From Micropterix aruncella (lineage: Eukaryota; Arthropoda; Insecta; Lepidoptera; Micropterigidae), in contig OX155954.1 in assembly GCA_944548615.1 (NCBI GenBank), positions 1,531,335 through 1,595,334 on the forward strand: 64,000 bases of DNA, read 5' to 3'. Below are positions 44,749 to 55,725 of this stretch, piece by piece (the first letter of the stretch is position 1; each line of letters begins with the position of its first letter). The position numbers and the translations under genes are program-made. Under the pieces are notes generated by a model. It did no database searches. It was not told the origin of the DNA and worked only from the letters and a program-made list of their open reading frames with translations.

Positions 44749-44784
44749 TTAGCCAGGACCAAAATGGATTTTAGTCCTGGCTAA
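44749..44784. repeat. Near-complete 36-bp palindrome
   Basis: TTAGCCAGGAC and its exact reverse complement GTCCTGGCTAA flank CAAAATGGATTTTA, itself almost self-complementary. It could form a strong hairpin. It lies about 50 bases left of the CACAGTA element, with no clear link. Confidence 0.85.
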
Positions 44785-44831
44785 CGAATAAACGGATAGC
44801 CTCCCAGAATTATTCTTTGAATATAATTTTA

Positions 44832-45890
44832 CCATCGTAAATGAAAACACAGTAACTTCATTTACTGTGTTTATACAAGTTTGGTTCTTTAAAATCACGA
44901 GTTGGAATCATAAGGCAAATTTTTCGGTTTGTCTGTCGATGGGTAGTTACCGAGATACCTTAGATAAAAACACAGTATTTTAAAAAAAATCAGAATATTT
45001 TTAATAAAAAACACAGTATGTATAATGTTTTAAGTTAAAATACAGTAACCTATTATTTACTGTGATCTTATTTAATACTTATAAGCATTTAAGAAATATT
45101 TTTGTTTGGTTACAACACGGCTTCTTCAGATACTGTGGTTTTAGGTACAATTTTGTTAAAAGTTAATTTATTAATACACGAATTAATCACAGTATCTCAA
45201 TTACTGTGTTTAAGGTGCCTGCAGTTTTTTATTTATTTTAAAAATATATATTTGTTTTACATGGTTAGAACACAGTAATAGTTAAAATTTACCTATAACA
45301 CAGTAACCACTCAGTTACGGTGTTATAGCGTAAAAATGTAAAATTTATCAAATTATTTTCCTAACTTAAAACACAATATCTAATTTAATTAATTAAACAA
45401 TTATAATTTAATATATATTTTTATGCAAAGTTGAAGTTCTAACAGTTTTTTAACATTAAAGATTAACCCTTGGAGTAAATGGGTATTTTCATGGATGCAT
45501 CTGTCTCTTTTGCAGGATTTTCGGCGACATCGACCTTAAAGTACTATAACTACGAAACTACTACACCAATCATAAAAAGAACAACTGCACAATGATTGCA
45601 TTGAAATTTCGAATATAGAATATTGAAATATCATTTTGTAAAACAATTAGATAATTATGAATAAATATGAGAACGTCAAAGAAGTGAAAAAAACGCGGAA
45701 CCAGATCTGGTCGTATCATACTCAACGGATAATTGTTTCAGAACCAGATTTGGTCGTATCATACTCAAGGGGTTAAAAGAAATAATCTATATGGATTACT
45801 TTGTTCATGAAAACAAATATTTAACAACTGAACTTTGACCGCGTTTTTCTCAAAACATCTTTCAAGTTACTGTGTTTTCATTTACGACGG
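44832..45890. mobile_element. ~1.06 kb inverted-repeat element with 11 CACAGTA/TACTGTG motifs
   Basis: Left terminus 44832-44858 and right terminus 45864-45890 are 27-base inverted repeats with a single mismatch (CC[A/G]TCGTAAATGAAAACACAG and on). Inside and at the ends, the heptamer CACAGTA or its reverse occurs 11 times, often as divergent pairs such as CACAGTA...TACTGTG at 44849-44873 and 45187-45210. Weaker copies (TACAGTA, CACAATA, TACGGTG) also occur. No ORF is present. GAATAT lies near both flanks, but no convincing target duplication was fixed. A TTAA-flanked MITE (45467-45772) is nested inside. Confidence 0.75.
45467..45772. mobile_element. piggyBac-type MITE nested in the CACAGTA element (306 bp)
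   Basis: The left end CCCTTGGAGTA and the reversed right end CCCCTTGAGTATGATACG form short inverted repeats, with TTAA outside both (45463-45466, 45773-45776). GAACCAGAT(C/T)TGGTCGTATC is duplicated near the right end. No ORF. Confidence 0.75.
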
Positions 45891-46016
45891 CAGAATTGCA
45901 GAATATACATGGCTTTACAATATGTGGGTTCATTAACCGCTCGGAAGCCAGCCTTCACGCGCAAAAAACTGCGCCCCAACTTTTTGGTCGATTTTGTGAA
46001 TAAATACTAACAATAT

Positions 46017-46669
46017 AGAGTTGTCAACTACAACGGGCGAACCCGTCACCTCAGGAAGTTTTAACGATTAGTCGTTCTCTCTCCCGTGAAGTGAACGCAG
46101 AAGACTTGGACAAAACAATCCACCGCCAAGCTCCGCCACATGCCCGCAAGAGGCCAACACCTTAACCGCGAGATAGCCAGGAGTGTTACCTTGCTTCCAA
46201 TTGCGACCAGATCACTCCGGTCTCTCGATTGGTTACGAGTTCGAGGTCGCTTGCGCGGTCCTCTCCCTTACTAAGCGGTGAAACGGTGTATACCGAATCT
46301 ATCGCGGACCACGGCATCCTTTGACCGGCTGTTCACCCAGGATCGGGTAGCCGATGGTCGTTTCAAGAGCAGTCGCCATAAGGTCCGCAACCACCCCCGC
46401 TCTATAGGAAACAGTACTGCTTCCAGACTGCGAATGTTAGTCAGAGTGCACAGTCGATTGGCTTACACCGCACGGTGCGCAGACCGTCCAGAAGCGCCAG
46501 AAGGTTGATTCTTATGGGAAACTAACCCTAAGGCCAGAGTCCTACCCGGGCTCGCACTTCATGCGTGGAGGCCGCCGGATGGGTATTGACCCGTGAGTGT
46601 GACCAACCCTGAACAGAATGGGTCTTCGTGGCCAACTCAGCAAGGGCCCATTAGCTCCCAATAGATAAC
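46017..46669 (-). mobile_element. 650-bp dispersed repeat, full-length copy with 8-bp target duplication (copy 4)
   Basis: On the minus strand it runs from GGGAGCTAATGGGCCCTTGC to GGGTTCGCCCGTTGTAGTTG and then ACAACTCT. AACAATAT flanks it on both sides (46009-46016, 46670-46677). Length is 653 bp, matching copy 1b (651 bp). The 76-codon ORF at 46278-46508 falls inside and is not conserved as protein between copies. Confidence 0.82.
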
Positions 46670-46677
46670 AACAATAT

Positions 46678-47690
46678 CTTTTTTTCGTGAATTCCCTCTC
46701 GTTACCTAGTAGATCTTGTTAGTCATGTATATTATATATTTATATAATATATATGGGGAGTGGCCGAAATGGTTACGCGTGGATCTGTCAAACGACGCAA
46801 AATGCCTATAGGCACTGTCGGCGTACGACGAGTTAAAAATGTACTTTCGCAATAATAAGTTCCTACCTTACATACGTGTGCGTGTGTGCGTGCGTGCGTG
46901 TACTTGTAGCTTTTACGAGTATTTGGACTAGTAAAAGAGCTTTGATCTAATAAAGGAAAAGTTTTACAGCCTGGACGACCGAAGTTACAGATATTTGTAG
47001 TTCCATTATAGATAGCATCTCCGTGAACTCGATAGTCGGCACATATTGGGTTATTTTTAAGCATGAATGACATATGGTTCCATTTAGAGGCATTATGTGC
47101 TGAGGTTATTCGCATTATTGATCGAGCTCTTTCCGAACTCACTATATTGTATTTATTTATAATATGCTAAGCTTTCGTTCGGTTTGCCGGACCCCGATCC
47201 GGCTACCGGATACGCTTCCTAACTTTGATGGTTTTCAGAATCAAACCGCCGAAAGCGGCCCCGACGCACAGATGGTGCGTTCATATCATCCTGTGAATTA
47301 TGGCCTTATGACCGCTCGAAAGCATTGTTTTTTCGCCGAATAAACGATCGCCCGTCAAGTCGTCCGCTTTTCTCTTTTTGCGATTATAAAAGGGGCTGAA
47401 ATTGAAAAGGGTTAACAGAGAGAAAATGAAAATTGAACCGGGCCGCGCGGTTGAAAAAGTGGAGTAAATGAAATTTATGTTTGGAACTTAGAATGAGAGC
47501 GTTAGGGAGTCTATCTATCATTTATAGAAATGAAAGTGGAAGTCTTCTCGTTGACAATTTGTCTAATTGTGTAGTCACTCACTTCACAAACGATACCAGC
47601 GCTGAAGTTGAAGGAAACAATATTAATCTTTTGCACTCGAGCGGCTCTACGGCACCCGGGCAGTTTATTGCGTCACCTAGTATTTTTGTA
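46678..47690. other. Spacer, no supported gene
   Basis: A 136-codon minus-strand ORF (46732-47142) crosses a GTGTGCGTGCGTG microsatellite (46875-46900) and lacks any family resemblance. GGGGAGTGGCCGAAATGG at 46754 is faintly like a tRNA-Ser D-arm, without the rest of a tRNA. Confidence 0.35.
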
Positions 47691-47885
47691 GTTTTTTTAC
47701 TATTTTTGTAGTATTTTCCGTGGTATAAAAATGGTATTTTTCCAACATGATGTTCAGTAAAAAATCAGTTGAGTCATCCCCATTCTAATATTTTTATAGT
47801 ATTTGAGAAGTAATTTAGTTTTATATTTGTAGTATTTTTCGTGGTATTAAAATGATATTTTGTAAAAATGATGTATTTAAATTCT
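47690..47885. repeat. Repeat shared (inverted) with 53200-53290
   Basis: TTTGTAGTATTTTTCGTGGT then ATTAAAATGATATTTTG at 47826-47865 appears reversed at 53290-53240, and a third, shorter version at 47700-47740. It is a small dispersed AT-rich repeat. Confidence 0.55.
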
Positions 47886-50200
47886 TAAATGCGAAAAGGT
47901 CTCGACTGCAACGGGTTAATATACGCTCACTGCCAATATCAACATACCTGGTGATGAAGTTGATAGTTATTAAAAAATAGTAACGCTGAAGATCTTAATA
48001 GTTATTTTTATATTTATAAATAAAATACATTGAGATTAAATTTATATGCTAAAATATAGCTACATACACGAATTTGGCTAACAAAGTGTTGGGATTCGTT
48101 CTTAAAGCATTTACTCTTGTCATGTCGACAGATACAGTAAAAATATTATTTAATTTTAAGTAAAAGGTTATTTGGAAATCGCGTCAGTCTTTTGAAACCC
48201 TCAATAAATAAGTTCAAACCCGGATGACGAAGCGTTTAATTTTTCAATATTTTATTAAATAATCATCATACGCATTCGCTTCGGCTTCATGTCATGAGAT
48301 GATGACGCGTAGCATGATCGACGCAAAATATCTTCAAATGTCGTCACTATGATTGTTGGTGACGCTAGTCAAATCTTGGAGCAGATTATTTTTTTCGTCC
48401 CCACCTCCAGCGCGCTCGCAACGTTTCTTTCAACTGTCAGTTGTTAATTTTACCTATGAATAAAATAGATTTCTTTATAGAGCGTTTTATCATTATTACT
48501 TCGTATTTATGGATATTGATAACCACATTTAGAAATCTAATTATTAATATACATACTAGGATTTACTGAGGTAATCAGTTTATTGTGGAATTATGTATTC
48601 TCTTTTTATCTTAGTGTTTACAAAGGTTTTTTAGTTTGATTTTCATAACATGTTACATAATTATTTATCTTATTGTTTATCTTTCCATAAAATAAAAATT
48701 AATTAATTAATTTAATTATTCCGTATATTACATATAGTAGTATAACTATTATTTCTCCTTGTATCTACATTTTCAATTTAGATACAAGGAGATATACAAA
48801 TTTTCAATACTATTAACCATATCGATCCCATGTCGTCTCCCCTCTCCCTTCCCTATGGAAGATAAACTGATAAATTTAAATATGCCTATTTTCTTTTATT
48901 TTTTTCTCTTTCAACATTATTTTCTTTTTAAGTAGGCGCTTTATATTATATGATAATTAGCAATGTATAAATGGTTAAATAGTGTTATTCTACAATGTTT
49001 TTTCGTAGAAATGAAATACGCTGTATACATTGTAGCTAATAAATAAATAAAAAATGTAATACCTTATTAATTTATTTATTTATACATTTATTTATCTTTT
49101 TTCCCCTCTCTTACATTATAATTTCTGTTTTATTTTTAGACGAGTAAGTTTTTAACGTAGCACTTAGTTCACCATTAATTTATAAAACATAACTTTTTTA
49201 CTTTTACGAAAATGTTTTATTTTTAAGTATTTTTTTTTAATATGTCTTTTATTTTAAATCGCATAGCGAATTTATGACCATTAAATGCACAGATACCTAA
49301 ACTTTTTTTCCCGTAGATTCCCTGCATTCATAATCTTACTATCTTTATCTCCTAAATGTTTATGATGACCTGCCTAGATAGGGTCCGCTAAATTGGGCCC
49401 TCATTTACATCTCGTGCACCCCGATTTTTTGTGGTTCATAGCATCTAACACAACCGAACCTACCCAAACCAACACATATCCGACCTGGGTCACTTACCAA
49501 GTCTTGATGGTAAATCTTAAGGTTTACTAGTGAAATCTAAGATTTACCACTATTCGGGCTTTAACACTAACATATGTATGCCCTTGTTAGTTTTATATGC
49601 AATCAGTAAGTTTGCTATATAAAATTATTTAATTGATAAGTATTAATTGATAGGTGATAAATTTATCGGTGTGCGATTAAAAATAAGTCAATTTATAATG
49701 ACGAAGAATAAAGACCTCTTAAAATGTTGATGTTTTTACCTAATTTTATTTGTAAACTAGTCAATTATTTCGATTATTTGATCATTATAGAAGCCTAATA
49801 AATGTTTTAATTAAAAATAAAAAATAACTTGACTACTCTAGTGTTCTTAATAGAGAGTAGGTATTAATTTCAACAATTGGCCTATTTTGTATTTATTTAT
49901 TTAATTAATTTAACAAGGCATTTACAATACTGCTTTAATATATTTGCTGTGGTATTTAGGGTCGTTTAGTAGGGTTTTGTTAGTGGGGTTAAAAGATTCA
50001 TATCGTAAACAACATTTACTTCATCTCTGGTCCAAGCGTGGAGCGACCAGTGATTCTTCCACACTCTATCGATTCGACAGATAAATCTATATTTACTACG
50101 TAGTACCAGCCCGTTATCAACGGGCTTGAAGTCTTCCGTTGGGTAAAACTTGTCGCTTGTTCTTGGCAAAAGGGGCTGCTTTTAGCCACCCCCTCCACGA
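47886..50200. other. AT-rich spacer
   Basis: About 2.3 kb without a gene. It contains a 13-bp hairpin at 48755-48791 and runs of TTTATTTATT. Between 49964 and 50200 the composition becomes more balanced, toward the promoter candidate at 50221. Confidence 0.45.
48755..48791. repeat. Perfect 13-bp hairpin
   Basis: CTCCTTGTATCTA and TAGATACAAGGAG with an 11-base loop. No T-rich tail or gene end is near, so no terminator function is suggested. Confidence 0.85.
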
Positions 50201-50220
50201 CCCATTCTTCCGAGGGGGTC

Positions 50221-50356
50221 TATAAATAGCAGCTTCCTGTTATTCGGGTGAGTTTGCAGTGCAGTAGCGAGTGCCCGCCGCCTCGGGCGCCACACGCTGA
50301 TGATGGATCGCCGTTCTTAGGAGTGCAGCTGTTCTGCTTTGCACTTCTGCCTTCCA
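50221..50356 (+). promoter_or_regulatory. Candidate TATA promoter and first (non-coding) exon
   Basis: TATAAATAGCAG at 50221 is a near-consensus TATA box. About 28 bases downstream comes GAGTTTGCAGTGCAGT, a plausible start region, then a GC-rich 100-base stretch (GCCCGCCGCCTCGGGCGCC) and a donor-like CTTCCA|GTAAGAG at 50356. The set suggests a regulated plus-strand transcript, or the promoter of an LTR element. No coding exon was recognised downstream and no second LTR was found. Confidence 0.4.
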
Positions 50357-50816
50357 GTAAGAGAATTACTCAAGTCGCGACTGGCCGCTGCTATCAAACT
50401 TAGTTTCTCTTTCTTTCCCCCATATTTAAATGTAGCTCACGTGATTTAGGGAGAGAAGGAGGGTGGGAGAGAGGGGGAATGGAAAAAGTAAGTTTTACAG
50501 AGCATTATATAAAAAAACCTAATTCAGCGATTATTTACTTGAAAACATATAAAGGGTTAAGTGGAATAATAGTCAAAGTCAACTATTTGAAATTTTTGGT
50601 AATTTTATTTTTAATTTTTAATAAATGTATTTTTTATGTCCTCTCTTCCATATGCCTAGCTAACCCTTCCCAAAATCTATTTCTTTTAAATGACATTTTA
50701 GCGAGGGTTTGAGTGACAAAAAAAATATTTTGGCTGTTAACCAAACTTATTTGAGTTTCTAAAAAAAATACATTTTTCGTAAATTACACCTCAGTAAAAA
50801 ACTAAAACTAATATAA

Positions 50817-51059
50817 AGGGGCAAACATATTATCGGACCCGTCCGTCAGCCAGGGCTTATGGCTGCGACTTGAAGATTATCTGTGTAATGAATTTCTATT
50901 GAGCCGTGCACATTATCGGACGTCAGTCGCGGACGTGACCTTGAGGCTTCGGAGGTCCAATAGAGATCTGGCAAGCCGCGTCCCAAACGACTGTGCATAC
51001 TGTTCAGTCGCGTCCATAAGTAGCGGCTGACGGGCGCGTCCGATAAAATGTTTGCCCCT
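50817..51059. mobile_element. PIF/Harbinger-type MITE, TAA duplication (243 bp)
   Basis: The left end AGGGGCAAACATATTATCGG and the reversed right end AGGGGCAAACATTTTATCGG continue for ~36 bases of near-identity. TAA is duplicated outside (50814-50816, 51060-51062). The interior has GTCAGTCGCGGACGTGACC-type GC-rich words. No ORF. Confidence 0.83.
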
Positions 51060-51914
51060 TAAAAGTATTATCATAAGAAGATTATTTAAGTTTAAAAAAA
51101 AATATTTTTTTCTTAGATTATACGTCAGAAAAAAGCGAAAACGTGGAAAAGATCAGTATTTCCCATCACATTCTTTCTCAGGGTCAACTTTTTTCACATT
51201 TTATCTTCTCCCTTTATTTAAGGACATACTGTGATCTGTGTGATTCATGCTTCGAAACAAAGCACAAGATGTCTTTAGTCTCATTTTCAAAAAAAAAGGC
51301 ATTCATCGTATTTCCAGTTAACCTTCATATTATAATAGTTAAATCTAAAAATCTTACGAAATTTACTATGTATTGGTCATATTTTTTCTATTATATATGT
51401 CGTGGAGACCGTGCGTTAATTCAGTGGTTAATTATAACTGCAACGCTCATAACATCCGATGGCACGCAGCTGAAGGCAGAAGGGTAGCACCAACAATGGA
51501 GATAATAGGGGCAACTAACCTCCATTTCCTCGGCAGCGACGCGACGAGAGGACAGATTAAGCGGATGTCACATGTCGAGGATTAAACTAGCGCGCACTGG
51601 AAGATACGGGTTTTTACTGCATTGTGAGTTTATTTTAAACTGCGTCGAAAGAGTGCACATTGCGCAGCGGTAATCCCAAGTTTAATGGGTTAGCTTAAAA
51701 CCAGATTAACCTGAATTAAAACATTGGATGTTGACAATAATTGGTGCATGGGAAACGTTAGTTATATACTTAGTTAACTATATTCACTTAAAATGTCCCT
51801 TTTACTTTCCCGGCAGTATATTGTGAACGCGCTAAAAAAAATTGAGATGGATACGGATATATACCCCCCCCCCTCTCGGAGACGTTTAAGACTATTTCCA
51901 GACTGAAGTCTGCC
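51060..51914. other. Spacer, no gene recognised
   Basis: Three overlapping short plus-strand ORFs (51052-51585) are in different frames with no family resemblance. A 10-base C run lies at 51864-51873. Confidence 0.35.
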
Positions 51915-51927
51915 TGTCTGTTTCTCT

Positions 51928-52595
51928 AGAGGGCTAATGGGCCCTTGCTGAGTTGGCCACGAAGACCCATTCTGTTTCAGGGTCGGTCACACTCACGGGT
52001 CAACACCTATCCGATGGCCTCCACGCATGGGGTGCGAGCCCGGGTAGGACACTGGGTCAACCAGTCTCCCCTGGGATATCAATCCTCTGGCGCTCCTGGA
52101 CGGTCTGCGCACCGAGCGGCGCAAGCCAATCGATTGTGCTCTCCGACTAACAATCGGGGGAGTCTGGGAACTATATTGTTTCCTATAGAGCGGGGGTAGT
52201 TGTCTACCTTACGGCGACTGCTCTTGAAATGACCATTGGCCATCCGATCCCGGTTCAGAGTCGGGCAAAGGACGCCTTGGTCCGCGACTGATTCGGTATA
52301 CTCCGTTTCACCGCTTCGTAAGGGAGAGGAGAGCGCAAGCGACCTCGAACTCGGAACCAATCGAGAGACCGGAGAAATCTGGTCACAATTGGTAGTTAGG
52401 GCGCGAGTGCCGCCCGCCAGGTAACATACCTGGCTACTCGCGGTAAGGCGTTGGTCTCTAACGGGTTGTGGCGTAGCTAGACGTCGGATTTGTTATGTCC
52501 AAAGTCTTCTACGCTCACTGCACGGTCGATAGAACGATCAATCGTTAAAACGTCCTGCGGTGACGGGTTCGCCCGTTGTGGTTGACATCTCAATA
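51928..52595 (+). mobile_element. 650-bp dispersed repeat, full-length copy with 13-bp target duplication (copy 5)
   Basis: The copy runs AGAGGGCTAATGGGCCCTTG to GTTGTGGTTGACATCTCAAT and ends A. It is flanked by a perfect 13-base direct repeat TGTCTGTTTCTCT (51915-51927, 52596-52608). The duplicated target belongs to the 'TCTGTCTCCACGATAGCGCC' LINE-associated repeat seen at 33721, whose two halves surround this copy, so it inserted into that repeat. Near the start TTGCTGAGTTGG resembles a polymerase III A box, and GGGTCGGTCAC about 35 bases later resembles a weak B box. Confidence 0.85.
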
Positions 52596-52659
52596 TGTCT
52601 GTTTCTCTGCGTGTGTGTGTATTCCTCCACGATAGCGCCCAATGCACGAAATATTGCAG

Positions 52660-53030
52660 TTAGATACTTGAAATTCGGTACACAGATGCCTTATTGGACC
52701 GAAATCACTTTGTGGTTGGAATATCTCGTATATAAGGCAGAAATGCTCACCACGGCCTACATTTTTAAGCTGGTCCGGGGCATAGTTGATAATCCTAGCA
52801 TGCTAGCGAAGGTTTGTCTCTTTTTTCCGGATAAATATATTCGAGCTCGGTCACATATTCTATTTGCGGAGCCGTCCTCGCGAACCAACTTAAGTCGATG
52901 GAATCTTCTTACGCGTGCCTTGCAACACATAAATGCGCTATGTTCGACAGTGTCAGATCTGGTTATTTTTTACTGCGAGCCCACATCTCTTCAAGGTAAT
53001 GGACATTGCACTACCTGTTTATGCTAGAAT
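52660..53030 (+). pseudogene. Jockey-clade LINE ORF2, C-terminal end
   Basis: The open frame reads AEMLTTAYIFKLVRGIVDNP, FPDKYIRARSHILFAEPSSR, TNLSRWNLLTRALQHINALC. It aligns block for block with the copy at 17241-17500 (YVFNLIRG..DNP, RARSHHLFAEP.SRTNL.RWNLL.R.L). Only the last ~100 residues are present; the RT core is missing. Confidence 0.78.
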
Positions 53031-54000
53031 AAGATCGATTTTTTCCTATGTATTCTGTTACTCTTACTATTTTTAATGGTTCAGCTTGCATATTTAATGC
53101 CTTTTATATTAATGTATATTACATCTCAACGAATTGGTGTGTACTGTAATGTTGATTTGTTGAATAAATAAATAGGCGACGCTAATAATATTTAAAGTCC
53201 CCATATTTAAGAAAATACTACATAATTTTTGGATAAATACCATTTTAATGCCACGGAGAATACTACAAATATACTACCAATTGGCGCTTGGGGGTTATTG
53301 GGTTGGCGGAGGGTGGGGGAGGTGTTGTCCATATGCGGGGAATGTCTTGGGATGACAAACGATTTTTTTTAGTTTTCCCTACAAAGTAAGCGGAGAAAAA
53401 GAGAATTTTTTGTCGGAATTTTTATATCTATTGGCACCGTTTCCGAGGTAAACGATTTCCTATTATTAATTTTCCGATTTCCCCCTTGATCTCCTTTCCG
53501 GCCTCGCCCCATGTAAGCAGATTCATCGCAGTGTTTTTTACATGATTTGTAAGATAAAGATTATGCAATAAATAAATCTCCTGAAGAAATTTTGATGCAA
53601 ACTCGGATGATTGTCTTGCTCAATTAATCGATTAACTTCAAGAAGACACCTAAACGCAGTGCGATAATTTACAGTCTCAACATACCATAAAACATATGAT
53701 AGAAATCTAAAACTCCCGGTTTATAAACACATTCTTGGACATTACAAAATTACAGAATGTGCTACCAAATAAAATAAATCTTAGTTTTAATATTTTGTAG
53801 CAAAGTAATGTTATTATGGAATGAAATGAACAGAAATGGAATTACGAAAAACCACTGTCTTCAAGCATTTTCTACACAAAACATTAAATATCTTAAGTAT
53901 CTAAATAATAATAATAATAATACACTCTTGATGCGTATTCGAAACATTCTGAAAAACTTCTGGTGGCGCGGGTACAAAACGCTTCTGAGAATATCAACGA
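53031..54000. other. Spacer, no gene recognised
   Basis: It contains the inverted relative (53200-53290) of the repeat at 47826, a GGGTTGGCGGAGGGTGGGGG G-rich stretch near 53300, and AAATAATAATAATAATAATA near 53905. Confidence 0.4.
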
Positions 54001-54714
54001 CTAGCTGTTGCCCGGGGCTTCGCGTATAGTTTTGTTTCGATTTTATAAGTAGGGTGGCGTTTATTTGCCTTTTTAGACGCTTCCTTTAGATATATAGTGC
54101 AAGACGTCCCCCCTAAGATGCACTCTACCTATATCGTAGAAGTACGCGTCTTGTTCCTCGACACCCGCTGAACGCTGACCTTGAACGCCAGCAGCCGCTG
54201 CCTCAGCCTGCTAGCTATTTCAGGGTGCTTGCACGCGTTACTAATGTCATGATATCTCTATAACTATACCACCTAAAAACTTACAGTACATGGCTAATTT
54301 TATCTTTATTAACTACCCGTGATAATAGATTAATTTATTATGATAAGGATTTTTATTTTATTGCTAATGCCTTCAACAAACACTGCCTACTTATTTTTTT
54401 AAGACATAAATGCAGTTATTGTAGTTTAAATATAAAAGTTGGATATATACTGTCTTTAACTTTTTTATGGATCTCCCTTAGGCCGATGTTTTTGTCATAT
54501 ATTGTTTTCACATATGAATATCAAACCATTTCGTCAGCGCACGCCAATAAAGCAACTCATTTTTCTCCGATTTGATTTACAAATATCATGATTTATTGTT
54601 GAAAACCAATATAGCCTATAGCACTCATCGATAATGGAGTTTTCTATTAGTGAAATCGGATGAGTAGTTTCGGAGATTACCCCTTACATACAAACGTACA
54701 AACATTAGTATAGA
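54001..54714 (-). mobile_element. Helitron-like non-autonomous element (714 bp)
   Basis: Related over its length to 30253-31025 (TTTAGATATATAGTGCAAGA, ACGCGTCTTGTTCCTC, CGCTGAACGCTGACCTTGA, TTTCTATTAGTGAAA). On the minus strand it begins TCTATACTAATGTTTGTACG and ends GGGCAACAGCTAG, between A and T. No ORF. Confidence 0.72.
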
Positions 54715-55652
54715 TTTTGAGCGCTTCTGGAAATGTGACAATGTAGCCAGGTAAAACAAGTGTTAATATTATTCATGGAAAAATATTACCTATAAACACG
54801 AACAAATATTTTTAACTGACAATCAGATAACTTTCAATTAACCCTCCGTAGACTAGTTGACTAAATCTCATATGCTACACCAGGTAGGGTTTGACATACC
54901 CCGAAAATAAAATGAAATAAAATCAACAAATTAATCCTTGTTGCTAGTTATAAATAGGAAATTTATTGTAATACCTAATAATGAATAGGTTTAAGTAAAA
55001 CACATTTTTATTTATACATTTCAATAACTTTTATTAAAAAAACAAAACTGAACTTTTTCTTTAACTTCTGATAGGAACTCACAGATAAAAGCGATACGCA
55101 CTTTAATCACGTGTCGCGCGCTCTGAGGCTGATATCGGACTGAATGAATTGCATTAATCGAAACGGCAACGTCGCATTTGCAGCTACGTACTGAGAAAAC
55201 GAACTCGCGCGTCTTTATAGTTTAGGAATTATTACGAGTTTTAAACTGTTGGGGTGTGTTATCCCCCCCCCCCCCCCTCGTACACGGAGGGTCAACATTT
55301 TTTTTTGAAAAAAATCTTGAAAATTCGCTCGCGTTGCTGATTCAATTAATTCGACTCAGTTCTTGGAGGAGGTAAAAGGAGTCTGCGGTGAGTATCACCG
55401 TGCCATCGTCACTTTGCAATCATGCTAATGGATGGCGGCGCACAGAGGGATTAACCACTAACCCGAAAAGCTTGCGATTTTGTCAAATTGTGAAACTCAC
55501 TGAAAAGATTACTACCTGGAATAGCCTATTGAGTGGGGGACAAAATGCAGTTGTCAGTTTTTTTGCACAGTGGTCTCGTCCATTCATTCGAATGAAGAAT
55601 GACATATGATCATAACGAGATTCACAAGCTGAAAGGTGCGTATTCTTCAAAC
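54715..55652. other. Spacer, no gene recognised
   Basis: AT-rich DNA with a 15-base C run at 55263-55277 and CpG patches around 55110-55210. No coding or RNA signal was supported. Confidence 0.4.
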
Positions 55653-55725
55653 GGCCCCGTGGCATAGTGGTTAGGTCGCCTGATCTTACATTGTAAGGTC
55701 CCGGGTTCGATTCCCGGCTGGGTCA
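55653..55725 (+). tRNA. tRNA-like sequence (anticodon position TAC, Val-type), probably a retroposed or SINE head
   Basis: A perfect T-arm (CCGGG TTCGATT CCCGG), a D-arm-like GTGGCATAGTGGTTAGG (A box) and GGTTCGATTCC (B box) are present, and GGCCCCG pairs with CTGGGTC except at one position. With standard spacing the anticodon would be TAC. However, the anticodon stem (CTGAT/TTGTA) does not pair, and CCA follows the discriminator base in the DNA (55726-55728), which nuclear tRNA genes lack. This points to a copy of a processed tRNA, most likely the head of a SINE whose body follows. Confidence 0.6.

Noticed and set aside
46754..46830. tRNA-Ser-like head (GTGGCCGAAATGGTTA)
   Set aside because: Only the D-arm-like word is present; no B box or T-arm follows at a workable distance.
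46732..47142. 136-codon minus-strand ORF
   Set aside because: It crosses a GT/GC microsatellite (THARTHAH-type residues) and has no recognisable domain or splice context.
48755..48791. Hairpin as a transcription terminator
   Set aside because: Eukaryotic context, no adjacent gene and no T tract; described only as a hairpin.
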